A DNA stretch of 64,000 nt from JAFAXD01 sp963816775 (GTDB lineage: Bacteria > Pseudomonadota > Alphaproteobacteria > Rhizobiales > Xanthobacteraceae): contig CAWFLX010000003.1 in NCBI GenBank assembly GCA_963816775.1, positions 50,307 through 114,306 of the forward strand, read 5' to 3'. This document shows, in pieces, positions 7,621 through 15,861 of the stretch. Each line of letters starts with the position of its first letter. Positions within the stretch are counted from its first letter, which is position 1. The notes beneath the pieces are model-generated. The model saw only the letters and a program-made list of their open reading frames with translations, had not been told where the DNA came from and ran no database searches. Both the position numbers and the translations under genes were made by a program.

Positions 7621-8241
7621 ATGTTGGGGCTGGTACTCGGCTCGGCTCTGCCGCCGCGTGCGATGGCGCAGGACAACAACAGCGACAAGCCACGTTGCCA
7701 GTTCGTCGGGGTGAAGGAAGCCGGGCTGCTGTTGGTGTGCGGCGATCGCCTCAACGGTTTCGTGCTCACCCTTGACGATGTGCGACGGCAGGTCGTCACC
7801 GAACTGCCGGGCCGCTTTGCGTTCCGCTGTGTGCTGGCGCCGATGTGCGCGGAGGAGCCCAACATAGGCGGATTTTTCATCGACCCGGCGACTTGGCGCG
7901 ATAGCGCGAAGGACGACGGCGCGATGCTCGATATCCTGCAGCAGCACGGGCTGGTGCCTGCTGCGGCGCCCGGGGCACAACCGGGAACCCGCCCGCCGGT
8001 CGCCTGCGCGGTGTTTGACGTGGCAATCGGGGATCTGCCGGGACGCGGTACGTGCTTCGACGTGGCCGATGGAAGCGCAGTTGTCGTCATTGCGGGCGAT
8101 GACCGTGTCGCGGTCGTGCTGAGCTTCTTTCAGAACCGGCAAACGCCGGGGGCGATGCGGGAGAAGGCGCTCGACCTCATTCCGCAGTTCAAGCTGACGC
8201 GTCCGACCGGCGACGTGGCGCTGCTGAGGTGGATGCGGTGA
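7621..8241 (+). CDS. hypothetical exported protein, signal peptide apparently frameshifted
   Basis: 206 residues from ATG 7621, no family recognised. A better start exists at 7593: its ATG overlaps the preceding stop and encodes MKIAMSFG, but in another frame. Joining that to ALMLGLVLGSALPPRAMAQD, by adding one base near 7614-7618, would give a textbook signal peptide with an AMA cleavage site. I infer a 1-nt deletion (real or sequencing error). The mature protein has Cys residues in CQFVG, LVCGD, FRCV, PMCAEE, VACAVF and GTCFD, consistent with disulphides in the periplasm. The last bases overlap the start of purQ. Confidence 0.6.
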   Translation: MLGLVLGSALPPRAMAQDNNSDKPRCQFVGVKEAGLLLVCGDRLNGFVLTLDDVRRQVVTELPGRFAFRCVLAPMCAEEPNIGGFFIDPATWRDSAKDDGAMLDILQQHGLVPAAAPGAQPGTRPPVACAVFDVAIGDLPGRGTCFDVADGSAVVVIAGDDRVAVVLSFFQNRQTPGAMREKALDLIPQFKLTRPTGDVALLRWMR

Positions 8242-8939
8242 AGAGTGCCGTCATCGTTTTCCCCGGCATTAATCGTGAGCGCGACATGGCGCGCGCCCTC
8301 AAACTGATCTCCGGGCGCGACCCGGTCATGACCTGGCACGCCGACACCGCGCTGCCGCACGGCACCGATCTGGTTGTCATCCCGGGCGGGTTTTCCTACG
8401 GCGATTACCTGCGGTGCGGCGCCATCGCGGCGCGCGCGCCCATTATGGATGCGGTGCGCAGTTTCGTGGCGCGTGGCGGGCTCGTGCTTGGCGTCTGCAA
8501 CGGGTTTCAAATTCTGTGTGAGGCGGGGCTGCTCCCCGGCGTGCTGATGCGCAATGCGCGGCTGAAGTTCATCGCGAGCGATGTCTATCTGCGGGTCGAG
8601 CGTTCCGACACGCCGTTCACCCGCGGCTACAACGCCGGGCAGGTCATCAAGGTGCCGGTTGCTCACGGCGAAGGCAATTACACGGCGGATGCGCAGACCC
8701 TGGCACGCCTCGAAGGCGAAGGCCGCGTGCTCTATCGCTACGTGGCCCCTAACGGCAGTCTCGATCCAGCCTGGAACGTGAACGGGGCGGTCAACGCGAT
8801 TGCCGGCATCGTCAGCGAACGTGGCAACGTGCTCGGAATGATGCCGCATCCCGAGAACCACGTCGAAGCCGCGATGGGCTGCACCGATGGCCGCGGTCTG
8901 TTCGCCGGTCTGGTGGAGGCGCTTGACCGGGCGGCCTGA
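8238..8939 (+). CDS. purQ: phosphoribosylformylglycinamidine synthase glutaminase subunit PurQ
   Basis: Class I glutamine amidotransferase, 233 residues, releasing ammonia from glutamine for PurL. Start GTG 8238 (MKSAVIVFPGINRERDMARAL) overlaps the previous stop as GTGA and matches homologue N termini. Nucleophile Cys87 is in GVCNGFQIL; the His/Glu pair is in MMPHPENH near the C terminus. IPGGFSYGDYLRCGA is the oxyanion-strand motif. It has the compact PurQ form that works with PurS and small PurL. Confidence 0.95.
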   Translation: MKSAVIVFPGINRERDMARALKLISGRDPVMTWHADTALPHGTDLVVIPGGFSYGDYLRCGAIAARAPIMDAVRSFVARGGLVLGVCNGFQILCEAGLLPGVLMRNARLKFIASDVYLRVERSDTPFTRGYNAGQVIKVPVAHGEGNYTADAQTLARLEGEGRVLYRYVAPNGSLDPAWNVNGAVNAIAGIVSERGNVLGMMPHPENHVEAAMGCTDGRGLFAGLVEALDRAA

Positions 8940-9030
8940 AGGGCTTTCGAAGTTCGTTCAAACCGGTGGCACGAGCTCTCCACAACAGGGCGTTGCCATC
9001 ACCGGCCGCATGTTCTACCGGGTCGTGGTC

Positions 9031-11253
9031 ATGACCCGCCGCAATGAACCTCCCGTCACGCCGGAACTCGTCGCCGAACACGGGCTCAAGCCCGATGAGT
9101 ACGAGCGGATTGTCAAGCTGATCGGGCGGGTGCCGAGCTTCACCGAGCTCGGGATTTTCTCCGCGATGTGGAACGAGCACTGCTCGTACAAATCATCCAA
9201 GGTTCATTTGCGCACACTGCCTACGCAGGCACCGTGGGTGATCCAGGGGCCGGGCGAAAACGCCGGCGTGATCAATATCGGTGACGGCCTCGCCGTGGTG
9301 TTCAAGATGGAGAGCCACAATCACCCGAGCTACATCGAGCCCTACCAGGGCGCCGCCACCGGTGTCGGCGGCATCCTGCGCGACGTCTTCACCATGGGGG
9401 CGAGGCCGATTGCCTGTCTCGATGCATTGTCATTCGGGGCTCCCGACCATCCGCGCACGCGCCATCTGGTATCCGGCGTAGTCGCCGGCATCGGCGGCTA
9501 CGGCAACTCGTTCGGCGTGCCGACGGTCGGCGGGCAGTTGCGCTTTCACTCCCGCTACGACGGCAATTGTCTGGTCAACGCGATGGCGGTCGGGCTCGCG
9601 GAGGCGGACCGGATCTTCTACGCCAAGGCGACCGGCGTCGGCATGCCGATCGTCTATCTCGGGTCCAAGACCGGCCGCGATGGAATCCACGGCGCCAGCA
9701 TGGCGTCGGCCGAATTCGACGACGATTCCGATGCCAAGCGGCCGACCGTACAGGTCGGGGACCCGTTCTCCGAAAAACTCCTGCTGGAAGCGTGCCTCGA
9801 GATCATGGCCAAGGATTGCGTGATCGCCATCCAGGACATGGGCGCGGCCGGGCTCACGTGTTCCGCGGTGGAGATGGGCGCCAAGGGTGACCTCGGCGTC
9901 GAACTCGATCTCGACACCGTGCCGTGCCGCGAAACAGGCATGAGCGCCTACGAGATGATGCTCTCGGAGAGCCAGGAACGCATGCTCATGGTGCTGCGGC
10001 CCGAAAAGGAAGCGGAGGCGGAGGCGATCTTTCGCAAATGGGGGCTCGATTTCGCGGTGATCGGCCGCACCACGCCGACCCGGCGCTTTGTCGTACGTCA
10101 CGGCGGTGACGTCATGGTGGACCTCCCGATCAAGGAACTCGGTGACGAAGCGCCGGTCTATCAGCGCCCGTTCGTCGAAACGCCGAAGCGCCCCGCGATC
10201 GCGGCGGCTTCGGTGCGAGCGCCGATGCCGGTTCCCGACGCGCTCGAGAAGCTGATCGGATCGCCCGATCTTTGCGCCAAGCGCTGGGTTTGGGAGCAAT
10301 ACGATCACGTCATTCTGGGCAACACCGTGCAGCGCCCCGGTGGCGATGCCGCGGTGGTGCGCGTGCTCGACGGACCGAAGGCACTCGCTCTCACCGCGGA
10401 TGTGACCCCACGCTACTGCGAGGCTGATCCGTTCGAGGGCGGCAAGCAGGCCGTGGCGGAAGCCTGGCGCAACATCACGGTCGTCGGCGGCAAGCCGCTC
10501 GCGATCACCGACAACCTCAACTTCGGCAATCCGGAGCGGCCGGAGATCATGGGCCAGCTGGTCGGCTGCATCCGCGGCATCGGCGAAGCGTGCCGGGTCC
10601 TGGAGTTTCCGGTCGTGTCTGGCAACGTGTCTCTCTACAACGAAACCAACGGGCGCGCGATCCTGCCGACGCCGACGATCGGCGCGGTCGGCTTGCTTGA
10701 TGATTTCACGCGCTCGGCGACGCTGGCGTTCAAGGCCGCGGACGAAGCCATCCTTCTGATCGGTGAGACCACCGGGTGGCTCGGTCAATCACTCTATCTG
10801 CGGGATCTGTGCGCGCGCGACGACGGTGCGCCGCCGCCTGTCGCTCTCGAGACCGAGAAGCGCAACGGGGATTTCGTGCGCATTCTCATTCACGAGAATA
10901 TTGCGACGGCCGCGCACGACATTTCCGACGGGGGTTTGTTGGTGGCGCTGGCCGAGATGGCGATGGCGTCCGGCGTCGGCGCGCAACTGGCGCCCGCGCC
11001 TGGCAAGATGCCGGCACATGCATTCTGGTTCGGCGAGGATCAGGGGCGCTATCTGGTAACGGTTCATTCGGGCGCGGTTGACGCGATCCTCGCGCGCGCC
11101 GCCATCGCCGGCGTTCCGGTGCGCCGGATCGGCACGACCAGTGGCGAGACGTTGGCGATTGCGGATGAACGGCCCGTCCTCGTCGAGGCATTGAGCGAGC
11201 GCTTCGAGGCGTGGCTGCCGGGTTACATGGCGGGGACGCTGTCAGATCCTTGA
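9031..11253 (+). CDS. purL: phosphoribosylformylglycinamidine synthase subunit PurL
   Basis: 740-residue small-type PurL, the ATP-dependent synthetase subunit of FGAM synthase. Start ATG 9031 (MTRRNEPPVTPELVAEHGLK) fits homologues; the frame is open further upstream across the purQ end but without similarity. IFSAMWNEHCSYKSSK, KMESHNHPSYIEPYQGAATG, PTVQVGDPFSEK and AIQDMGAAGLTCSAVEM are ATP/FGAR-site motifs of the AIR-synthase fold, present in two repeated halves. Length and motifs are complete. No gene was found in the 239 bp before bolA. Confidence 0.96.
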   Translation: MTRRNEPPVTPELVAEHGLKPDEYERIVKLIGRVPSFTELGIFSAMWNEHCSYKSSKVHLRTLPTQAPWVIQGPGENAGVINIGDGLAVVFKMESHNHPSYIEPYQGAATGVGGILRDVFTMGARPIACLDALSFGAPDHPRTRHLVSGVVAGIGGYGNSFGVPTVGGQLRFHSRYDGNCLVNAMAVGLAEADRIFYAKATGVGMPIVYLGSKTGRDGIHGASMASAEFDDDSDAKRPTVQVGDPFSEKLLLEACLEIMAKDCVIAIQDMGAAGLTCSAVEMGAKGDLGVELDLDTVPCRETGMSAYEMMLSESQERMLMVLRPEKEAEAEAIFRKWGLDFAVIGRTTPTRRFVVRHGGDVMVDLPIKELGDEAPVYQRPFVETPKRPAIAAASVRAPMPVPDALEKLIGSPDLCAKRWVWEQYDHVILGNTVQRPGGDAAVVRVLDGPKALALTADVTPRYCEADPFEGGKQAVAEAWRNITVVGGKPLAITDNLNFGNPERPEIMGQLVGCIRGIGEACRVLEFPVVSGNVSLYNETNGRAILPTPTIGAVGLLDDFTRSATLAFKAADEAILLIGETTGWLGQSLYLRDLCARDDGAPPPVALETEKRNGDFVRILIHENIATAAHDISDGGLLVALAEMAMASGVGAQLAPAPGKMPAHAFWFGEDQGRYLVTVHSGAVDAILARAAIAGVPVRRIGTTSGETLAIADERPVLVEALSERFEAWLPGYMAGTLSDP

Positions 11254-11492
11254 CTTGCTGCGACGGTGCTGGCGAAAAGGGCGAGGCAAAATGCCAGCCC
11301 GATGGAACACGCAGCGCAAGGCCTGCGATTGTTCAATCCGATCATGTTCGGGGTCTCCGGCGAAGCGGCGGCGGACCATGCCTTAGGGCCCGCGGCGGCG
11401 TCAATATGACTGCGAATGATCGGTTTGCGCATGCCGTCGAGTTTGATATTTGCCACAACAGGCATATTCGATAGGCCGCGCGGAGGTGCGCC

Positions 11493-11729
11493 ATGGCGAT
11501 GGATGCCGGCGAAATCAAGCGATTGATCGAAGCGCGAATTCCCGACGCACAGGTGACGATCCAGGATCTGGCGGGCGACGGCGATCACTATGCGGCAACG
11601 GTCATTGCCGAGTCGTTTCGCGGCAAGTCGCGCGTGCAGCAGCATCAGATCGTCTATGAGGCGCTCAAGGGCGAAATGGGCGGCAAGCTGCATGCCTTGG
11701 CCCTGCAGACCGGGACGCCCTCGGGCTGA
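11493..11729 (+). CDS. BolA-family protein
   Basis: 78 residues, class II KH-like BolA fold. MDAGEIKRLIEARIPDAQVT and GDGDHYAATVIAESFRGKSR carry the family's invariant H-Y and F-x-G-K-S-R signatures, followed by HQIVYEAL. BolA proteins pair with monothiol CGFS glutaredoxins to handle [2Fe-2S] clusters. The expected partner grxD, which directly follows bolA in most Rhizobiales, is 5.8 kb downstream here because a transporter cluster lies between. A strong GGAGG (11482-11486) precedes the ATG. Confidence 0.92.
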   Translation: MAMDAGEIKRLIEARIPDAQVTIQDLAGDGDHYAATVIAESFRGKSRVQQHQIVYEALKGEMGGKLHALALQTGTPSG

Positions 11730-11995
11730 CGTCCGGATTTCCACCTCGGCGCACCGGGAGGCGGTTTCCGCCGTGGCCGCCTCAATTGCATACAATCTGC
11801 TTATTCGTGCCTAATATTTAGACATCTGCGCCCTGCGGCATGCCGCGCAAGGGAAAAATCTGAGATAGTTCAATGTGATCCAGAGCCGCCCCGGTGGGGC
11901 GGTTTTGGCACGGGCTTTGCGAAATCGGGTCCGTCTTGATTGCTTCCATCCCGTTCCGGACGGGACGGGTCGCGATCTCAAGGAAGGACCAGCCC

Positions 11996-13105
11996 ATGAC
12001 ATTTGATCCGCTTTCCCGTCGCAGGCTCTTGCAAGGCACCGCGGCGCTGACGGTCGCGACGGCGGTGCCGTTGCGCGCGGCTTACGCAAAAGAGACCACG
12101 ATCGGTTTCATCTACGTCGGCTCGCGCGATGACTACGGCTACAACCAGGCCCACGCTCAGGGCGCCGCCGCGCTCAAGAAATTGCCCGACATCAAGGTGG
12201 TTGAGGAAGAAAAGGTCCCCGAGACCGACGCGGTCGAGAAGACGATGGAGTCGATGATCAATCTCGACGGCGCCACGCTGCTCTTCCCGACGTCGTTCGG
12301 TTACTACAATCCGCACATGATCAAGGTGGCCAACAAATATCCGAAGCTGCGTTTCGAGCATTGCGGCGGCCTGTGGACCGACAAGGATCCCAAGAACGCC
12401 GGCAGCTACTTCGGTTACATCGACGAAGCTCAATACGTCAGCGGCATCGTGGCCGGGCATTCGACCAAGTCCGGCAAGCTCGGTTTCGTTGCCGCCAAGC
12501 CGATCCCGCAGGTCCTGCGCAACATCAACGCATTCGCCATGGGAGCCAAGCTCGCCAATCCGAAGGCAAGCCTGCAGGTGATCTTCACCGGCGACTGGTC
12601 GATGCCGGTGAAGGAAGCGGAGGCGACCAACAGCCTGATCGACCAGGGCGTCGACGTCGTGACCTGTCACGTCGATGGTCCCAAGACTGTGGTGGAAAAC
12701 GCGGCGCGCCGCGGCGCGATGGTGTGCGGCTATCACGTCAACCAGGCGACGCTCGCGCCGAAGGCCTATCTGACCGGGGCCGAATGGAACTGGGAGGCGC
12801 TTTATCCGCGTTTCGTGAAGATGTTCACGGCCGGCGAGACGATTCCGAACTTCTACCGCGGCGGCCTCAAGGAAGGTCTGGTCAAGGTCTCGCCGTACGG
12901 CGCGATGGTGTCGGAAGCCGCCCGCAAGCAGGCCGACGACGTCAAAGCAAAGCTAACGGACGGCAGCTACGTGATCTTCAAGGGTCCGCTCGTCGACAAC
13001 AAGGGCAAGACCGTCATCGCCTCTGGCATCAATCGCGGTCAGACCGATCCCGAGTTGGAAAAGATGGACTACCTGGTCGACGGAGTGATCGGGGCGACTT
13101 CGTGA
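11996..13105 (+). CDS. BMP-family ABC transporter substrate-binding protein
   Basis: 369 residues with a twin-arginine-like leader (SRRRLLQGTAALTVATAVPL, ending AYA), so export may be by Tat. The mature part TTIGFIYVGSRDDYGYNQAHAQGA and the later GAEWNWEALYPRFVKMFTAGE belong to the basic membrane protein (BMP/PnrA) family, which binds purine nucleosides or related ring compounds for an ABC importer. Start ATG 11996 has AAGGAAGGA upstream. Its TGA overlaps the GTG of the permease gene. The linked biuret-hydrolase-like gene hints that the ligand could be a ureide, biuret or N-rich heterocycle; that is inference. Confidence 0.88.
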   Translation: MTFDPLSRRRLLQGTAALTVATAVPLRAAYAKETTIGFIYVGSRDDYGYNQAHAQGAAALKKLPDIKVVEEEKVPETDAVEKTMESMINLDGATLLFPTSFGYYNPHMIKVANKYPKLRFEHCGGLWTDKDPKNAGSYFGYIDEAQYVSGIVAGHSTKSGKLGFVAAKPIPQVLRNINAFAMGAKLANPKASLQVIFTGDWSMPVKEAEATNSLIDQGVDVVTCHVDGPKTVVENAARRGAMVCGYHVNQATLAPKAYLTGAEWNWEALYPRFVKMFTAGETIPNFYRGGLKEGLVKVSPYGAMVSEAARKQADDVKAKLTDGSYVIFKGPLVDNKGKTVIASGINRGQTDPELEKMDYLVDGVIGATS

Positions 13106-14211
13106 AATCGGATGTTCCGATTGCCTTAGACCAGTCGGAAAAGTCATCGCGGGCGGCGCTGCGTGAGCAAATCGCCGGCGCCGCCGAGATCGTGGCAATT
13201 CCGACGCTCGCACTTGCGGCGGCGCTGGTGCTGTTCGGGATCTTTGTAGCGCTGTTCGGCAAGAACCCGCTCGATCTCTATTTCTACATGTACCAGGGCG
13301 CGTTCGGGACGTGGTTCTCCTGGCAGAACACGCTCACCCGCGCCGCGCCGCTGATTCTGACCGCGCTATGTACCGCGCTTCCAGCGCAACTCGGCATGGT
13401 GATCATCGGCGGGGAGGGGGCGCTGCTGATGGGCGCGCTTGCCGCAACCAGCGCGGCGTTGGCGCTGCCGGGAGCGCCGCCGTTCGCGGTCCAGGTCGCG
13501 ATGGCGGCTGCCGGCATGATCGCGGGCGGCCTATGGATCGCGCTGTCGGGCGCGCTGCGGCAGTACCGCGGCGTCAATGAAACGATCTCAAGCTTGCTGC
13601 TCGTCTACGTCGCGCTCGCGCTGCTCAACCATCTGGTCGAAGGACCGATGCGCGATCCGACCAGCCTGAATAAACCATCGACCAGCGAGATCGGCGCCGC
13701 CAACATGATCGGGACGATCCCGGGTACCGACGTGCATTGGGGGTTCGCATTCGGAATTGTCGCGGCGGTGCTTGCCTACGTGTTGATCTATCACACCGTG
13801 TTTGGATTCGCGGCGCGGGTCGCGGGCGGAAACATCCGCGCCGCCAAGGTCGTCGGCCTCAACGTCAGCCGACTGATTTTGATCATCTGTTTCCTGGCCG
13901 GCGCCGCGGCCGGGCTCGCCGGCATGGTCGAGGTCGCGGCCGTGCAGGGCCGCACCAACGCCAACCTAGCGGCAGGCTATGGCTTTACCGGAATCCTGGT
14001 GGCGTTCCTGGCGCGGCACAATCCGCTCGCCATCATTCCGGTCGCTATTCTGCTCGGCGGAATCGGCGCGAGCGGCGGGCTCTTGCAGCGGCGCCTCGGC
14101 CTGCCGGATGCGTCCGTCCTGGTGTTGCAGGGCATGATCTTCATCGCCGTGCTGGCGAGCGACTCGCTTTATGGCCGCCTGCCAATCTTCGCCCGAAAGG
14201 GAGCCGCGTGA
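13102..14211 (+). CDS. ABC transporter permease (BMP/nucleoside type), subunit 1
   Basis: 369 residues, multi-spanning. GTG 13102 overlaps the binding-protein stop (GTGA). N-terminal TM IPTLALAAALVLFGIFVALF is followed by NTLTRAAPLILTALCTALP, YRGVNETISSLLLVYVALALLNHLVEGPMRDP and, near the end, LGGIGASGGLLQRRLGLPDASVLVLQGM. This is the BPD_transp_2 (YufP-like) family, paired with a second permease and a tandem ATPase. The long open frame upstream to 12361 is only the out-of-frame shadow of the binding-protein gene. Confidence 0.88.
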   Translation: MKSDVPIALDQSEKSSRAALREQIAGAAEIVAIPTLALAAALVLFGIFVALFGKNPLDLYFYMYQGAFGTWFSWQNTLTRAAPLILTALCTALPAQLGMVIIGGEGALLMGALAATSAALALPGAPPFAVQVAMAAAGMIAGGLWIALSGALRQYRGVNETISSLLLVYVALALLNHLVEGPMRDPTSLNKPSTSEIGAANMIGTIPGTDVHWGFAFGIVAAVLAYVLIYHTVFGFAARVAGGNIRAAKVVGLNVSRLILIICFLAGAAAGLAGMVEVAAVQGRTNANLAAGYGFTGILVAFLARHNPLAIIPVAILLGGIGASGGLLQRRLGLPDASVLVLQGMIFIAVLASDSLYGRLPIFARKGAA

Positions 14212-14212
14212 C

Positions 14213-15139
14213 ATGGCCGATGGCTCGATCGGGTTGTGGACCGTTCCGCTCGCCGTCCTCGGCGGCGCGATCCGCGTGAGCACGCCGTTCCTGTTCGTCA
14301 GCCTTGGCGAGTGCATCACCGAGCGCAGCGGCCGCATCAATCTTGGACTGGAAGGCACGCTCATCATGGGGGCGATGGGAGGCTACGGCGTTTCCTATCT
14401 GACTGGGTCGCCATGGCTGGGCGTGCTCGCGGCCGGGCTCGCCGGTGCGGCGCTGGGCGCGTTGCACGCGTCGATCTGCGGGCTGCCGCGCGTCAACGAC
14501 ATCGCGGTCGGCATCGCGCTGATGCTGTTTGGAACCGGTCTCGCGTTCTTCCTCGGCAAGCCGCTGATCGAGCCGACCGCGCCGCGGCTGCCGTCGATCG
14601 ATTTCGGCTGGTGGAGCGACATTCCCCAGGTGCGCGCGGCGCTGCGCATCAATGTTCTGTTCCTGATCGGGGTAGCGCTCGCGCCATTTCTGGTATGGGC
14701 GCTCAGGACCACACGCGCCGGGTTGATCGTGCGCACCGCGGGTGAGAGCGCGGACGCGGCGCGCGCCATGGGCTATTCGGTCAACGCCATCCGCATGCGG
14801 GCGACGATGTTCGGCGGGTTTCTGGCCGGGATCGGCGGCTCATTCCTGTCCTTGTTCTATCCCGGCAGCTGGAATGAAGGCCTCTCCAGCGGGCAGGGCG
14901 TCACCGCGGTCGCACTGGTGATCTTCGCGCGCTGGGATCCGATGCTGTGCCTGTGGGCGTCGCTGTTGTTTGGCGGGGCGGCAGCGCTCGGACCGGCGCT
15001 GCAGTCAGTTGGCTTCAGCCAGGGCTATCACCTGTTCAACGCAGCGCCCTACGTGCTCACGTTGTTGATCATGGTCATCACCTGCTCGCCCAAGCGCACC
15101 CTGGTGGGCGCGCCGGCCGAGCTATCAATCACCAGGTAG
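14213..15139 (+). CDS. ABC transporter permease (BMP/nucleoside type), subunit 2
   Basis: 308 residues, YufQ-like BPD_transp_2 permease. MADGSIGLWTVPLAVLGGAI, then TPFLFVSLGECITERSGRINLGLEGTLIMGA, the hallmark E-R-x-G-x-x-N-L-G-x-E-G of this family, then RVNDIAVGIALMLFGTGLAF, and late GMSYSVNAIRMRATMFGGFL-type helices. It follows the first permease by 1 nt. Both permeases and the ATPase form one importer. Confidence 0.88.
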   Translation: MADGSIGLWTVPLAVLGGAIRVSTPFLFVSLGECITERSGRINLGLEGTLIMGAMGGYGVSYLTGSPWLGVLAAGLAGAALGALHASICGLPRVNDIAVGIALMLFGTGLAFFLGKPLIEPTAPRLPSIDFGWWSDIPQVRAALRINVLFLIGVALAPFLVWALRTTRAGLIVRTAGESADAARAMGYSVNAIRMRATMFGGFLAGIGGSFLSLFYPGSWNEGLSSGQGVTAVALVIFARWDPMLCLWASLLFGGAAALGPALQSVGFSQGYHLFNAAPYVLTLLIMVITCSPKRTLVGAPAELSITR

Positions 15140-15177
15140 GAGCAGATTTTTCGGGGCCCCTTACGCAGGATCAAACC

Positions 15178-15861
15178 ATGACTGAACGCTACGTTGCGGC
15201 CGACCCCTATCCATGGCCCTACAACGGCGACCTGCGCCCGCAGAACACGGCGCTGATCATCATCGACATGCAGACCGACTTCTGCGGCATCGGCGGCTAC
15301 GTGGACCGCATGGGCTACGACCTGTCGCTGACGCGCGCGCCGATCGAGCCGATCAAAGCGACCCTCGCCGCGATGCGCGCGGCGGGCTTTCATGTTTTTC
15401 ACACCCGCGAGGGCCATCGCCCCGATCTCACCGACCTGCCGGCCAACAAGCGCTGGCGTTCACGCAAGATCGGCGCCGGCATCGGCGATCCGGGGCCGTG
15501 CGGCCGCATTCTGGTGCGCGGCGAGGCCGGTTGGGAGATCATTCCCGACCTTGCACCGCACGAGGGCGAACCGATCATCGACAAGCCGGGCAAGGGCTCG
15601 TTCTGCGCCACCGATCTCGAGCTCATGCTGCGCTTGCGCGGGGTCGACAACATCGTGCTGACCGGGATTACCACGGATGTTTGCGTTCACACCACGATGC
15701 GCGAGGCCAACGACCGCGGCTTCGAGTGTGTGTTGCTCGAAGACTGCTGCGGCGCGACCGACAAAGGCAATCACGACCACGCCATCAAGATGATCAAGAT
15801 GCAGGGCGGCGTGTTCGGCACCGTCTCCAATTCAAAAGCGTTGATCGCTGCGATCGCATGA
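15178..15861 (+). CDS. cysteine hydrolase, biuret amidohydrolase-like (isochorismatase family)
   Basis: 227 residues. The N-terminal ADPYPWPYNG, ALIIIDMQTDFCGIGGYVD, NKRWRSRKIGAGIGDPGPCGR and DKPGKGSFCATDLEL strongly resemble rhizobial biuret hydrolase BiuH. The triad Asp30, Lys136 and Cys169 (in ITTDVCVHTTMREAND) corresponds to the BiuH triad with a constant six-residue offset. BiuH splits biuret to allophanate and ammonia. No allophanate hydrolase (AtzF-like) is in this window, so the exact substrate is open; ureidoacrylate-type amidohydrolases are the next candidates. It sits inside an ABC importer operon, between the second permease and the ATPase, and its stop overlaps the ATPase ATG (ATGA). 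Confidence 0.85.
   Translation: MTERYVAADPYPWPYNGDLRPQNTALIIIDMQTDFCGIGGYVDRMGYDLSLTRAPIEPIKATLAAMRAAGFHVFHTREGHRPDLTDLPANKRWRSRKIGAGIGDPGPCGRILVRGEAGWEIIPDLAPHEGEPIIDKPGKGSFCATDLELMLRLRGVDNIVLTGITTDVCVHTTMREANDRGFECVLLEDCCGATDKGNHDHAIKMIKMQGGVFGTVSNSKALIAAIA

Noticed and set aside
11226..11348. Possible 40-residue secreted peptide on the minus strand overlapping the purL end
   Set aside because: Signal-peptide-like (IGLAFCLALFASTVAAS) but no ribosome site and it overlaps purL; not enough support.
12361..13101. N-terminal extension of the first BMP permease across the binding-protein gene
   Set aside because: Out-of-frame shadow; the real start is the GTG overlapping the previous stop.
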